A stretch of 64,000 nt of DNA from BPGX01 sp035405785 (GTDB taxonomy: Bacteria; Bacteroidota; Bacteroidia; B-17B0; Aurantibacillaceae). The notes below the pieces were generated by a model. It was not told the DNA's origin. It was given only the letters and a program-made list of their open reading frames with translations, and ran no database searches. A program made the position numbers and the translations under genes. Every line of letters starts with the position of its first letter. Position 1 is the first letter of the stretch. Below are positions 9,334 through 18,354 of this stretch, one piece after another. The stretch covers positions 124,001 to 188,000 of the forward strand of contig DAONJS010000004.1 in assembly GCA_035405785.1 (NCBI GenBank), in the 5' to 3' direction.

Positions 9334-10074
9334 ATGCATAATAATAAAAAGATTATCATTCAAAAATTTGTTGGTTCTATTATCACATCGCTTGGATTTG
9401 TGGGCTTTATAGTATTTGGGCAAAAATTTTTTCAACAACAAATTTTAATTAAGGAATGTGTGATAATGTTTTTGATTGCATTTGGGGGATATGTATATTT
9501 TAGATTATCCAAAAATAAATGGATAAAAATTTTGAGTGTTTTTTTAATGTGTGTGACAATGTATTTGTTATGGCAAAACAGAATTTTAAATCCAGAAAGA
9601 ATTATCATTATTATTTTCAATGGAACAATAATGTTTTTGTATCATTCTTATTTTAGAAAAATGATTTTTGTAAAGCCCTTTATTATTGGGCTTTCGTGGA
9701 TAAGTTGGTTGTATTTTTTTACATTGAATTTTCACTTTTGGTTTTATCTGCAACAATTTATTTTTATTTCATTACTTACCATTCCATTTGACATTAGCAC
9801 AATTGATAGGGATAAAATTTTTACTCTTCCCAAAAAATATGGTAAGGATAAAGTTGTGGTGTTATTAAGAATAATGAGTGTTTTGTATGTTCTTTTATCA
9901 TTTGAATTTCCTTTTCATTTCACAATAAATGCTTTCATTATTACAGTAATCTTGAATGTATTTTTATTTTTTAATTTTACTTTTCAATTGCCTTATGTGT
10001 ATATTTTTTATGATGGAATTATTTTTTTACAAATGCTTGTGTTGTGGGTTTTGGAAAAGGTTTGGGTGTGGTAA
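9334..10074 (+). CDS. UbiA-like integral membrane protein, degenerate
   Basis: 246 residues with seven to eight hydrophobic segments and few charges. One stretch, TIPFDISTIDRDKIFTLPKKYGKDK, resembles the second Asp-rich motif of UbiA-type prenyltransferases, where aligned Asp residues bind Mg-diphosphate. The first Asp-rich motif (NDxxDxxxD) is not visible, so catalytic activity is doubtful. It is convergent with the WYL regulator, with a 38-nt gap. UbiA relatives of this length are common in Bacteroidota. Assignment is to the superfamily only. Confidence 0.55.
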   Translation: MHNNKKIIIQKFVGSIITSLGFVGFIVFGQKFFQQQILIKECVIMFLIAFGGYVYFRLSKNKWIKILSVFLMCVTMYLLWQNRILNPERIIIIIFNGTIMFLYHSYFRKMIFVKPFIIGLSWISWLYFFTLNFHFWFYLQQFIFISLLTIPFDISTIDRDKIFTLPKKYGKDKVVVLLRIMSVLYVLLSFEFPFHFTINAFIITVILNVFLFFNFTFQLPYVYIFYDGIIFLQMLVLWVLEKVWVW

Positions 10075-10112
10075 TGAAGGGAAGGAGGTGGTTTAATTAA
10101 TCAAAACCTTCT

Positions 10113-11015
10113 TCAATAATGCTTCTCTAAAGCATTTTGCAGATATTCTTTAATGGTTTCTTTGAAGGATGGTGGACTTATTACTTTGTAACAATCTATA
10201 TTAGACAATATCTCTGAAATAAAATCGTAAGTAGGATAAACTTTTATTTTAAGATGTGCAATGTTGTTGCCTTTGTATTCAATTGTTTGCGAAGGATGTA
10301 AAGGTAGTGTTTCATAATACTTTATCTGATAATCATTAAATTCTAATACAATTTCAGGTGGCGGTTCATCATAATTTTCGGGAATTATAATACCATAGCA
10401 GTTTTTGAATAATTGCTGGATATTGTCATTGTGTTTTTTGAATGTTCTTTTTAGAGTAATCAAGTTTGACATTCTGTCTAATCCAAAGACCTTTAATTTA
10501 TAATTTTCTTTTGCAAGCAAATACCATCTTAATTTGAATTGTTTAAGTGCTACAGGTTGTACTATTCGTGTAGTATAGTCAAATTCTTCATCATAAAATT
10601 TTTTGTAATCAAATTGAATATAATTTTTGCTGATGATACTTTGTAAAATTTTTTGAATGTAAGCAATTCCTGCAAATCCTCTGTTTTCAAGATAAATGTA
10701 TGGTTCAAATTGTTTCCTTGTTTGAAAAGCACTCATCAATTCAATGGATTCATATAAAGCAGCATAATAATTTTCTGAACCTTCATCTTCAATTAAACGA
10801 TATTTTTTTACACTTCTGTCAAAAACAATTTCATAATTAAAAATGCTGCGAATATCTTCAAAATCCCTTTCTAATGTTCGTTTGCTTAATGATAGTTCTA
10901 AATTGTTGTAGTTATGACTTTCAATGTAATCAATAATTTCTTCATAAGTAGCAGGCGACCTTTTAAGACAACTGATAATTTGAAAAATCTTAAATAAACT
11001 ATCTCTTTTAGCCAT
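10113..11015 (-). CDS. WYL-domain transcriptional regulator
   Basis: 300 residues from the ATG at 11015 (MAKRDSLFKIFQIISCL). The frame continues to a TTG at 11030, but that codon lies inside the -7 promoter element, so the ATG is preferred. The N-terminus is a winged helix-turn-helix (RSPATYEEIIDYI... LSLSKRTLERDFEDIRSIF). The middle contains the WYL-type segment (VQPVALKQFKLRWYLLAKENYKLKVFGLDRM), and the C-terminus is a WCX-like extension. WYL proteins sense ligands, often nucleic-acid-derived, and control stress, phage-defence or DNA-repair genes. No obvious target is adjacent. Confidence 0.85.
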   Translation of the reverse strand: MAKRDSLFKIFQIISCLKRSPATYEEIIDYIESHNYNNLELSLSKRTLERDFEDIRSIFNYEIVFDRSVKKYRLIEDEGSENYYAALYESIELMSAFQTRKQFEPYIYLENRGFAGIAYIQKILQSIISKNYIQFDYKKFYDEEFDYTTRIVQPVALKQFKLRWYLLAKENYKLKVFGLDRMSNLITLKRTFKKHNDNIQQLFKNCYGIIIPENYDEPPPEIVLEFNDYQIKYYETLPLHPSQTIEYKGNNIAHLKIKVYPTYDFISEILSNIDCYKVISPPSFKETIKEYLQNALEKHY

Positions 11016-11027
11016 ACCATTTTTTAG

Positions 11028-11035
11028 CAAAAATA
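11028..11035 (-). promoter_or_regulatory. -7 promoter element (TATTTTTG) of the WYL regulator gene
   Basis: Exact TAnnTTTG match on the minus strand, 13 nt from the ATG at 11015. It decides against the upstream TTG start. Confidence 0.6.
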
Positions 11036-11069
11036 GTGATAAATTTTTTGTTTGTAATTATTTTTAATG

Positions 11070-11183
11070 CTCGTCATTGCGAACTTGTGAAATGTCCGTC
11101 ATTGCGAGGACGACAGTCCGAAGCAATCTCGTAAGAGATGCGGAATATACATTTGAGATTACTTTGTTTCGCTCGCAATGACG
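11070..11183. repeat. Palindromic CGTCATTGCGAG repeat element
   Basis: Perfect 12-bp inverted repeats CGTCATTGCGAG (11097-11108) and CTCGCAATGACG (11172-11183) enclose a second inverted pair AATCTC/GAGATT (11125-11130 / 11155-11160). A partial extra copy, CGTCATTGCGAAC, lies at about 11071. CGTCATTGCGAG-type palindromes are dispersed in many bacterial genomes. Open frames across it are by-products of the repeat. Confidence 0.75.
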
Positions 11184-11267
11184 AGATGTAATATACATTG
11201 CACATTGAGGAATTATTTTAATTTGCATAATCCTATACTTTTTATCAACTTTGCTCAAAAATTTTTT

Positions 11268-12266
11268 ATGAAAAAAGTTTTAATGTTAATTGGTATTTCA
11301 GGTTTTATAGCATCCTGTGTGCCACATAGAGTATTTGAAGAAACTGAAAATAAACTTAAAACCTGTCAGAGTGATTTAGATAATTGTAAGAAAACTCAAC
11401 AAGAATGTGAAAAGCAACTTTCTGCTCTCAAAGAAAAAATGTCTGTAATTGAAAAAGAAAATAACACTTTAAAAATTGATTCAACTTTGCGTGGAAGCAG
11501 TTACAGAGAACTCAATATGAAATATCAAAAGTTAAGTGCTTTGAATGATCAATTAATTGCAAAACTTGAAAAATTACAAGCAGGGCTTGAAAAAGACAAT
11601 GCTTTATTAAGTGGAGATTTGCAAAAAACAAAAGAAGATTTGATTCGTAAAGAAGCAGAACTAAAATTATTAGAGCAACAATTATTAAAACAAAAAAGTG
11701 ATTTAGATAAATTAAATGATGAATTAACTAAAAGAGAAGCTCGTATAAAGGAATTAGAAAATATATTAAAACAAAAAGATGAAGCAGTTAATCAATTAAA
11801 GAAAAAATTACAAGATGCATTGTTTGCCTTTGAAAATAAAGGATTAACCATCAATATCAAAAATGGAAAAGTATATGTAAGTATGGAGGAAAATTTATTA
11901 TTTGATATAGGTAAAACTAATGTAAGTCCTAAAGGAGTAGAGGCACTTAAAAGTTTAGCCAAAGTGTTAGAACAAAATCCTGATATTAACATCATGGTAG
12001 AAGGTCATACAGATGATATTCCAATGAAAGGCAGTGGAGATATTAAAGATAACTGGGATTTAAGTGTAATGCGTGCTACTTCTGTTACCAAAATTATTTT
12101 AAGTAATGGAAATATAGATCCAAAAAGAATTACAGCCGCAGGTAGAGGAGAATTCTTGCCTCTTGACCCATCAAAAACACCAGAAGCCCGTAAGAAAAAC
12201 AGAAGAACAGAAATTATCCTGACACCAAAATTAGATGAACTTTTCAAAGTATTAGATAACAATTAG
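11268..12266 (+). CDS. OmpA-family lipoprotein with periplasmic coiled coil
   Basis: 332 residues from the ATG at 11268; the frame is open further upstream through the palindromic repeat, but the signal peptide fixes the start (MKKVLMLIGISGFIASC, lipobox IASC). About 180 residues of heptad-rich coiled coil follow, starting with spaced Cys residues in ENKLKTCQSDLDNCKKTQQECEKQ. A C-terminal OmpA peptidoglycan-binding domain has MVEGHTDDIPMKG, NWDLSVMRATSVTKIIL and the NRRTEI motif. The protein probably tethers outer membrane to peptidoglycan. purE follows after 3 nt. Confidence 0.88.
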   Translation: MKKVLMLIGISGFIASCVPHRVFEETENKLKTCQSDLDNCKKTQQECEKQLSALKEKMSVIEKENNTLKIDSTLRGSSYRELNMKYQKLSALNDQLIAKLEKLQAGLEKDNALLSGDLQKTKEDLIRKEAELKLLEQQLLKQKSDLDKLNDELTKREARIKELENILKQKDEAVNQLKKKLQDALFAFENKGLTINIKNGKVYVSMEENLLFDIGKTNVSPKGVEALKSLAKVLEQNPDINIMVEGHTDDIPMKGSGDIKDNWDLSVMRATSVTKIILSNGNIDPKRITAAGRGEFLPLDPSKTPEARKKNRRTEIILTPKLDELFKVLDNN

Positions 12267-12269
12267 CGT

Positions 12270-12770
12270 ATGTCTGTTCAAGTAGGAATAATAATGGGAA
12301 GTATTTCCGATTGGGAAATTATGAAAAATGCCGCTGATGTATTGTCAGAATTTGGTATTGAATATGAAGTAGATATTGTATCTGCACACAGAACGCCCTT
12401 AAAAATGGTAGAATATGGACAAACAGCGGCTCAGAGAGGTTTGAAAGTGATTATTGCCGGTGCGGGAGGAGCGGCTCATTTACCCGGAATGGTAGCATCA
12501 CTTACAACATTACCAGTGATTGGAGTGCCTATTAAAAGTAGTAACAGCATAGATGGTTGGGATAGTTTATTAAGTATTGTTCAGATGCCAAATGGAGTGC
12601 CTGTTGCTACAGTAGCCGTTAATGCCGCACAAAATGCTGGAATTTTAGCCGCACAAATAATTGGAAGTTTTGATAAAAACATCGCAGATAAATTAGCCAA
12701 TTTCAAAAAATCACTTGCAGAAAAAGTTGAAAATTCTTCAAAGGAGATTAAAAGTAAAAAGTTGAAGTAG
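12270..12770 (+). CDS. purE: N5-carboxyaminoimidazole ribonucleotide mutase
   Basis: 166 residues, class I PurE of purine biosynthesis, converting N5-CAIR to CAIR. Seen: GIIMGSISDWEIMKNA, DIVSAHRTPLKM with the active-site His, IIAGAGGAAHLPGMVASLTTLPVIGVPI, DSLLSIVQMPNGVPVATVAVN and NAAQNAGILAAQI. It lies 3 nt after the OmpA lipoprotein gene and is probably co-transcribed with it. No purK is visible nearby. Confidence 0.95.
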   Translation: MSVQVGIIMGSISDWEIMKNAADVLSEFGIEYEVDIVSAHRTPLKMVEYGQTAAQRGLKVIIAGAGGAAHLPGMVASLTTLPVIGVPIKSSNSIDGWDSLLSIVQMPNGVPVATVAVNAAQNAGILAAQIIGSFDKNIADKLANFKKSLAEKVENSSKEIKSKKLK

Positions 12771-12812
12771 AATATATTTTTTCTAAATTTTGTAGAATAG
12801 TAATAAATTTAT

Positions 12813-12820
12813 TATACTTG
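12813..12820 (+). promoter_or_regulatory. Probable -7 element (TATACTTG) of rpmH
   Basis: One mismatch to TAnnTTTG, 22 nt before the rpmH ATG. Confidence 0.4.
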
Positions 12821-12842
12821 CACCCTCCAAAATTTTAAAGAG

Positions 12843-12998
12843 ATGAAAAGAACTTATCAACCATCAAAAAGAAAAAGAAAAAATAAACACGGTTTTAGAG
12901 AAAGAATGAGTACTGCTAATGGTAGAAGAGTATTAGCGGCTCGCAGAAAAAAGGGCAGAAAAAAATTGACTGTTTCTGATGAAAAGACACATAAATAA
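12843..12998 (+). CDS. rpmH: 50S ribosomal protein L34 (bL34)
   Basis: A 51-residue, highly basic protein beginning MKRTYQPSKRKRKNKHGF and continuing RERMSTANGRRVLAARRKKGRKKL, the classic bL34 sequence. The ATG is at 12843 and the TAA ends at 12998. It has its own weak promoter and is not beside rnpA/dnaA as in many bacteria. A hairpin with AATATGC/GCATATT arms (13026-13032 / 13048-13054) follows but lacks a T run. Identification is secure from sequence. Confidence 0.96.
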   Translation: MKRTYQPSKRKRKNKHGFRERMSTANGRRVLAARRKKGRKKLTVSDEKTHK

Positions 12999-13161
12999 AG
13001 GTGTTTTAAATACTCAACTCTTTTTAATATGCTGATGAAAGATTTCGGCATATTGTTAATTGGTGTTTTTAAAGGCAAACTCTCTAATTTGTCCATTTTA
13101 AATGGATATAAAAGCATGAAAGTTATTTTACACAGTTCTCTTATCTCACTATTTCATTTTA

Positions 13162-15126
13162 ATGCCATCCAACAAAAAACATGATTACCATCAGCCCGCT
13201 TTGTCTTTAGCGGGTCTTATTGTATCACTTGGTATTGTTTATGGTGATATCGGTACATCACCACTTTATACTTTAAAAGCCATTATTGGTGAAAATTTCA
13301 TTTCCGCTGATATTGTAAAAGGTGCACTGTCAGCGATTTTCTGGATGCTTACTTTGCAAACTACCATTAAGTATGTTATTGTTACATTAAATGCAGATAA
13401 TAAAGGTGAAGGTGGGATTTTTGCATTGTACACGCTGGTAAAAAGAAATAAATTTAAATGGCTGATAGTACCTGCTATTATTGGCGGAAGTGCTTTATTG
13501 GCGGATGGTATTATTACACCATCTATTACTGTAACTTCTGCTATTGAAGGTATTCAGAATGTTTATTATGAAGTGAATGTTATACCAATCGTTATTTTTA
13601 TTTTGATATTCCTTTTTACCTTTCAAAGAGCAGGAACTGACCTTGTTGGTAAATCATTTGGTCCTATTATGCTTATCTGGTTTTTGATGTTAGGTTTTTT
13701 GGGAAGTAAGGAAATTATTAAAGAATGGAGTGTATTTGAGGCATTAAATCCTGTTTATAGCATCAAATTAATAAAAGCCCACCCGGAAGGTATTTTTGTA
13801 TTAGGTGCTGTTTTCCTTTGTACAACAGGTGCAGAAGCATTGTATTCTGATATGGGGCATTGCGGAAGAAGAAATATCAGAATTTCATGGATTTTTGTAA
13901 AGTTAATGTTGATATTAAATTATTTTGGTCAAGGTGCATTTTTACTTCAACATCAGGGATATAAATTGTCAGAATTAGGAACAAATGGTAATCCGTTTTT
14001 CTTAATAGTGCCATCTTCATTTTTGATAATGAGTATTATTATAGCCACATTTGCGGCAATTATAGCATCACAGGCATTGATAAGCGGGTCATTTACACTT
14101 GTCAATGAAGCTATGCGTTTAAACATCATGCCAAAATTATTAGTAAAGTATCCAACAGAATTACGAGGACAACTTTACATTCCAGTAGTGAATTGGTTGA
14201 TGCTTGCAGGATGTATTTTTATAGTATTATACTTTAAGGATAGTAGCAAAATGGAAGCCGCTTATGGATTGGCTATTATTCTTACAATGCTGATGACAAC
14301 CACATTACTGAATTTTTATATGCACATGAAAAGATACAATATTGTTTTCATTGTTTTATTTATTGGTTTTTATCTTATCATAGAATTGATTTTATTGTAT
14401 GCTAATTTAAATAAATTTTTTAATGGTGGGTATATTACATTAACTATTGCGGGTGGCTTGTCCTTAATAATGGGTATATGGTATACAGCCAAAAAACTTT
14501 CTGAAAGATATATTGATACAGTTAATTTAGATGATTACAAACAATACATCATTGAATTATCCGCAGACACTTCTATTCCAAAATATGCGACACATCTTGT
14601 TTATTTGACTTCAGTAAATGATCCAAAACTTATTGAACAAAAAATTATACATTCCATTTTACAAAGACGCCCCAAAAGAGCAGATATTTATTGGTTTATT
14701 CATGTCAATGTTGTTGATGAACCATATAGAATGGAGTATAAAGTTACACATATTGCAAAAGATGATATTATCAGAGTAGATTTTTATTTAGGATTTAGAA
14801 TTGCCCCAAGAATTAATTTGATGTTTAGAAAAGTAGTAGAAGAATTGGTGAAAAATAAAGAGGTAGACATTACTTCAAGATATGAGTCATTACAAAGAAA
14901 TAACATTAGTGGAGATTTTAAATTTGTAATAATTGAAAAATATCTCTCTTACGATAATGAATTGCCTTTCTTTGAAAAAATAATTTTTACAAGTTATTAT
15001 ATTCTGAAAAGATTTTCATTGAGTGAGCCAAAAGCTTTTGGACTGGATATGAGTACAGTAAAAATTGAAAAATATCCAATGATATTTAGAACACCTTCTT
15101 TAATTAATTTAAAAAGAATTGAATAA
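13162..15126 (+). CDS. kup: KUP-family potassium transporter
   Basis: 654 residues. K+ uptake across the inner membrane, probably H+-coupled. The N-terminus has the KUP signature (SLGIVYGDIGTSPLYTLKAI), then NADNKGEGGIFALYTLVKR, about 12 hydrophobic helices to residue ~440, ALYSDMGHCGRRNIRISW, and the C-terminal cytoplasmic domain (LVYLTSVNDPKLIEQKIIHSI...). Length matches the family. The stop overlaps the upstream flank of mrp, which begins 2 nt downstream. Confidence 0.93.
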   Translation: MPSNKKHDYHQPALSLAGLIVSLGIVYGDIGTSPLYTLKAIIGENFISADIVKGALSAIFWMLTLQTTIKYVIVTLNADNKGEGGIFALYTLVKRNKFKWLIVPAIIGGSALLADGIITPSITVTSAIEGIQNVYYEVNVIPIVIFILIFLFTFQRAGTDLVGKSFGPIMLIWFLMLGFLGSKEIIKEWSVFEALNPVYSIKLIKAHPEGIFVLGAVFLCTTGAEALYSDMGHCGRRNIRISWIFVKLMLILNYFGQGAFLLQHQGYKLSELGTNGNPFFLIVPSSFLIMSIIIATFAAIIASQALISGSFTLVNEAMRLNIMPKLLVKYPTELRGQLYIPVVNWLMLAGCIFIVLYFKDSSKMEAAYGLAIILTMLMTTTLLNFYMHMKRYNIVFIVLFIGFYLIIELILLYANLNKFFNGGYITLTIAGGLSLIMGIWYTAKKLSERYIDTVNLDDYKQYIIELSADTSIPKYATHLVYLTSVNDPKLIEQKIIHSILQRRPKRADIYWFIHVNVVDEPYRMEYKVTHIAKDDIIRVDFYLGFRIAPRINLMFRKVVEELVKNKEVDITSRYESLQRNNISGDFKFVIIEKYLSYDNELPFFEKIIFTSYYILKRFSLSEPKAFGLDMSTVKIEKYPMIFRTPSLINLKRIE

Positions 15127-15127
15127 T

Positions 15128-16198
15128 ATGAACACGAACGAAATTTTAGAAGCACTAAAAAATGTTATTGATCCAGATTTGCAAAAAGATATTGTAACAT
15201 TAGGAATGGTAAAAGATTTAGAAGTAGAAGGTAATCTTGTCAAATTTAAATTAGAACTCACCACACCTGCCTGTCCATTAAAAGAAGTATTGAGAAATGC
15301 TTGTATCAATGCTATTAAAGAATTTGTTAGCAAAGATGCACAAGTTGAAATAGAAGTTACATCAAGAGTAAGAACATCAATAAAAAAAGAAAATAGTACA
15401 TTAAGAGATGTCAAGCATATTATAGCGGTAGCATCTGGCAAAGGTGGGGTAGGAAAGAGTACCATTTCGGCTAATCTTGCATTGGCATTGCAACAGTTAG
15501 GTGCAAAAGTAGGATTATTAGATGCAGATATTTATGGTCCTTCTCAAGCCATTCTTTTTGGTGTAGAAGAAGAAGTGCCCGGTCCTGCTGAATTTGAAGG
15601 TCAAAAGAAAATGGCACCTGTTGTGTCTTATGGAATTAAGATAAATTCCATTGGGTTTATGGCAAAAGAGGATCAACCTATAGCATTGCGAGGGCCAATG
15701 GTTTCAAAAGCATTACAACAATTATTTTACGATACAGTTTGGGGTGAATTGGATTATTTGGTTGTGGACTTACCACCGGGTACTGGAGATATTCAAATTA
15801 CATTATGTGGTCAAATTCCATTGAGCGGAGCCATTGTAGTTTGCACACCTCAAAAAGTGGCTATTGCAGATGCAAAAAAGGCAATTGGATTGTTTCAGTT
15901 ACCACAAATAAACGTTCCTATTATTGGACTTGTTGAAAACATGGCGTGGTTTACACCAGAAGAATTGCCAGACCACAAGTATTATATTTTTGGAAAAGAA
16001 GGCATTAAACAATTAGCAGATCAAACAGGTATTCCATTATTAGCACAAATACCACTTGTTCAAAGTATTCGTGAAAATGCAGATGAAGGCGTTCCTTCAG
16101 TTATTAAGAATGATAAGTTAGCACACTATTTTATTGAATTAGCACAAAAAGTAGCACAACGAATTTCAATTTTACATTCTGAAAAAGCAGAGGCGTGA
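15128..16198 (+). CDS. Mrp/ApbC-type Fe-S cluster carrier ATPase
   Basis: 356 residues from the ATG at 15128; a TTG start 9 nt earlier would overlap kup. N-terminal MIP18/DUF59 domain (residues 1-95: IDPDLQKDIVTLGMVKDLEV, TTPACPLKE), then a P-loop ATPase with the deviant Walker A SGKGGVGKSTISANLALAL, DADIYGPSQ, and DLPPGTGDIQ. The usual C-terminal CxxC of NBP35/Mrp is not obvious. Such proteins deliver [4Fe-4S] clusters to apo-enzymes, useful to the many FeS enzymes encoded further on. A 15-bp tandem repeat overlaps the stop codon. Confidence 0.9.
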   Translation: MNTNEILEALKNVIDPDLQKDIVTLGMVKDLEVEGNLVKFKLELTTPACPLKEVLRNACINAIKEFVSKDAQVEIEVTSRVRTSIKKENSTLRDVKHIIAVASGKGGVGKSTISANLALALQQLGAKVGLLDADIYGPSQAILFGVEEEVPGPAEFEGQKKMAPVVSYGIKINSIGFMAKEDQPIALRGPMVSKALQQLFYDTVWGELDYLVVDLPPGTGDIQITLCGQIPLSGAIVVCTPQKVAIADAKKAIGLFQLPQINVPIIGLVENMAWFTPEELPDHKYYIFGKEGIKQLADQTGIPLLAQIPLVQSIRENADEGVPSVIKNDKLAHYFIELAQKVAQRISILHSEKAEA

Positions 16199-16236
16199 AA
16201 AAGTGAAGAGTGAAAAAGTGAAGAGTGAAAAATGAA
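16195..16236. repeat. 15-bp tandem repeat overlapping the mrp stop codon
   Basis: Unit GTGAAAAAGTGAAGA occurs twice exactly (16195-16209, 16210-16224) followed by a degenerate third copy. The mrp TGA stop is inside the first unit. Confidence 0.7.
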
Positions 16237-16275
16237 TAGCACTGACATTTATGTAGGTGAGAAGTGAAGCGTGAA

Positions 16276-16318
16276 AAGTTTTTAGTTATTTTCTTTTTCA
16301 AATTATCAACTCAAAGCT
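16276..16318. repeat. TTTTTAG-type intergenic repeat, copy 2 (short)
   Basis: It contains GTTTTTAGTTATTTT, then TTTTTCAAATTA and AACTCAAAG, the same order as copies at 2398 and 63290. Confidence 0.5.
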
Positions 16319-16390
16319 AATGAAATTCGTGCTGTTTGTGATAAAAAATTTCCATTTACATTGAATTATAAACATTTATTTTTTTCATTG

Positions 16391-16398
16391 TATATTTG
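16391..16398 (+). promoter_or_regulatory. -7 promoter element (TATATTTG) of the MFS gene
   Basis: Exact TAnnTTTG match 20 nt before the ATG at 16419. It overlaps an alternative GTG at 16398, ruling that start out. Confidence 0.6.
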
Positions 16399-16418
16399 TG
16401 GTCTGTAATAAAAAATGT

Positions 16419-17699
16419 ATGACAACACAAAAGGGTTTTTACAGTAGTTTGTTTAATAAAGTGGTTATTGTAGCCGCATTGGGGTATTTTGTAGATATTT
16501 ATGATTTAGTGTTGTTTGGAATGGAAAGAGTGGCTTCATTGAAAGATATTTTGAGTAAAACATTGCCAGCAGAGGAATTGGTCAATATGGATAAATACAT
16601 AGAGGAAATTGGCACCAAACTTTTAAACTGGCAAATGTTTGGTATGCTTGTAGGAGGAATAGTATGGGGAATTTTAGCAGATAAAAAAGGAAGGTTATCG
16701 GTATTGTTTGGAAGCATTATCACTTACTCTATTGCTAATATATTGAATGGAATGGTAAATGATACTGATACTTATGCCATACTACGCTTTGTTTCAGGAT
16801 TTGGTTTAGCAGGAGAATTAGGTGCAGGTGTTACATTAGTTTCTGAAACAATGTCAAAAGAAAAAAGAGGAATGGGTACTACAATGGTTGCTTCTATTGG
16901 TTTGCTGGGAGCAGTATTTGCGGGTTTAACAACTTACTATGTCAATAATTGGCGAATGTCTTATTATATTGGTGGTGTGTTAGGAATATTACTGCTTTTA
17001 TTGCGTATAGGTGTATACGAGTCAGGAATGTATAGTGGCATTAAGGAAAGTAAAGTAAAGAAAGGTAATTTTATGTATTTACTTTCTCATCATAAAGTAT
17101 TGATAAAATATCTTTCAGTTATAGTTATTGCATTGCCTGTGTGGTATGTTACTTATATGCTTATTCAATTTGCACCTGAAATGACAAGAGCATTAGGAAT
17201 GCAGAATTATCCAAAAGAAGCAAGAATACCTATTATGGTAGAATATATGGGTGTGGCATTGGGTGATTTATCAAGTGGTTTATTAAGCCAAAAATTAAAG
17301 AGTAGAAAAAAAGCACTTTATATTTTTATACTTGGTACAATGCTGGCAACAATTGTTTATTTTACTCTGGTGCATGATTCATTATTATGGTTGTATTCAA
17401 TTATTTTTGTATTAGGTTATTTTGCAGGTTATTGGGCTGTTTTTATGGCAACAGCAGCAGAGTCATTTGGTACAAATATTCGCGGAACGGTAGCCACTAC
17501 TGCACCAAATTTTGTGAGAGGTTCTGTACCATTGATGTCTATTTCACATTTGTATTTGAAAGAATATGTTGGACCAGTTAATTCTGCTGTTATTATTGGT
17601 GTTGTCATTTTTGCACTGGCATTATTATCTGTTGCTAAATTAGATGAAACATTTCATAAGGAATTAAATTATGTAGAAGGTGAGGAATTAGTTCCATAG
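16419..17699 (+). CDS. Major facilitator superfamily transporter
   Basis: 426 residues with about 12 hydrophobic helices. MFS motif A appears as GILADKKGRLSVLFGS between helices 2 and 3; a second related loop lies mid-protein (LLSQKLKSRKKALYIF). The acidic/aromatic start ALGYFVDIYDLVLFG resembles the metabolite:H+ symporter/sugar-transporter subgroup. Substrate unknown; carboxylate or aromatic-acid uptake is possible, but the gene is over 2.9 kb from the aromatic locus and separately promoted. Confidence 0.8.
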   Translation: MTTQKGFYSSLFNKVVIVAALGYFVDIYDLVLFGMERVASLKDILSKTLPAEELVNMDKYIEEIGTKLLNWQMFGMLVGGIVWGILADKKGRLSVLFGSIITYSIANILNGMVNDTDTYAILRFVSGFGLAGELGAGVTLVSETMSKEKRGMGTTMVASIGLLGAVFAGLTTYYVNNWRMSYYIGGVLGILLLLLRIGVYESGMYSGIKESKVKKGNFMYLLSHHKVLIKYLSVIVIALPVWYVTYMLIQFAPEMTRALGMQNYPKEARIPIMVEYMGVALGDLSSGLLSQKLKSRKKALYIFILGTMLATIVYFTLVHDSLLWLYSIIFVLGYFAGYWAVFMATAAESFGTNIRGTVATTAPNFVRGSVPLMSISHLYLKEYVGPVNSAVIIGVVIFALALLSVAKLDETFHKELNYVEGEELVP

Positions 17700-17785
17700 T
17701 GTTGTTCTAAAACAAGTGTGATTTAAATAAAGTTTTATCACAAAGAAAACTCAAAGTTAATAAAGAATGAAGTGCGAAGAGATTT

Positions 17786-17862
17786 TAGTGCTGACCAGTA
17801 GTCCCGACGACATAAAATGTGTCGGGACACTGACCGCAAGCGTCATGTGCGTCAGCACTCAA
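17786..17862. repeat. Branched inverted-repeat element
   Basis: Outer arms GTGCTGAC (17788-17795) and GTCAGCAC (17851-17858) enclose an 8-bp hairpin GTCCCGAC/GTCGGGAC (17801-17808 / 17821-17828) and a smaller TGACCGC-AA-GCGTCA hairpin. Together they could form a three-way junction. More GC-rich than its surroundings; no coding potential. Copy-and-paste palindromic element or structured RNA. Confidence 0.5.
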
Positions 17863-17944
17863 CACTCAAAAATATTGAAAATATTTGGGTTCTTTGTGAA
17901 AAATTCTTAGTGTGCTTTGTGTTTAAAAATATGAACATTGAACA

Positions 17945-17976
17945 TTAATTAACTAAAAACTAAAAATTCAAAACTA
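17945..17976. repeat. Partial CTAAAAACTAAAAATTCAAAACT repeat
   Basis: Single half-copy of the dispersed TTTTTAG/CTAAAAA repeat, downstream of the MFS gene and before the DUF486 gene end. Confidence 0.45.
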
Positions 17977-17985
17977 TTTACATGC

Positions 17986-18354
17986 CTACTTTCTAAAAAA
18001 GAAAAATATCGCAGCAATTAAAAATGCAAATCCAATAATATGATTTAATCTTAACTGATCTGTTTTGAAAAATATCAATGTAAATATAACGAACACTATA
18101 ATTGAAATACTTTCCTGAATAATTTTTAATTGCCACATATCAAAGGGACCTCCATTAATTTTACTGCCAATTCTATTAGCGGGAACCATTAACATGTATT
18201 CAAATAACGCTATACCCCAACTTACAAAAATAGTCCCCATCAATCCCAAATTTTTGAAAAATGAAATGTCTTTGAATCTCAAATGTCCATACCACGCCAG
18301 TGTCATAAAGGTATTTGAAAGTATCAGTAATATAATGGTGTAAAGACCTTTCAT
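17986..18354 (-). CDS. DUF486 / DMT-type small membrane protein
   Basis: 122 residues, four hydrophobic helices. The family signature is visible: SNTFMTLAWYGHLRF near the N-terminus, SWGIALFEYMLMVPANRIG in the middle, and QLKIIQESISIIVF. DUF486 belongs to the drug/metabolite-transporter clan; substrates are unknown. Its start overlaps the marC stop by 4 nt, so the two are translationally coupled. Confidence 0.85.
   Translation of the reverse strand: MKGLYTIILLILSNTFMTLAWYGHLRFKDISFFKNLGLMGTIFVSWGIALFEYMLMVPANRIGSKINGGPFDMWQLKIIQESISIIVFVIFTLIFFKTDQLRLNHIIGFAFLIAAIFFFFRK

Noticed and set aside
11064..11258. Small minus-strand open frame with CERN-like peptide
   Set aside because: Produced by the CGTCATTGCGAG palindromic repeat; no promoter or family match.
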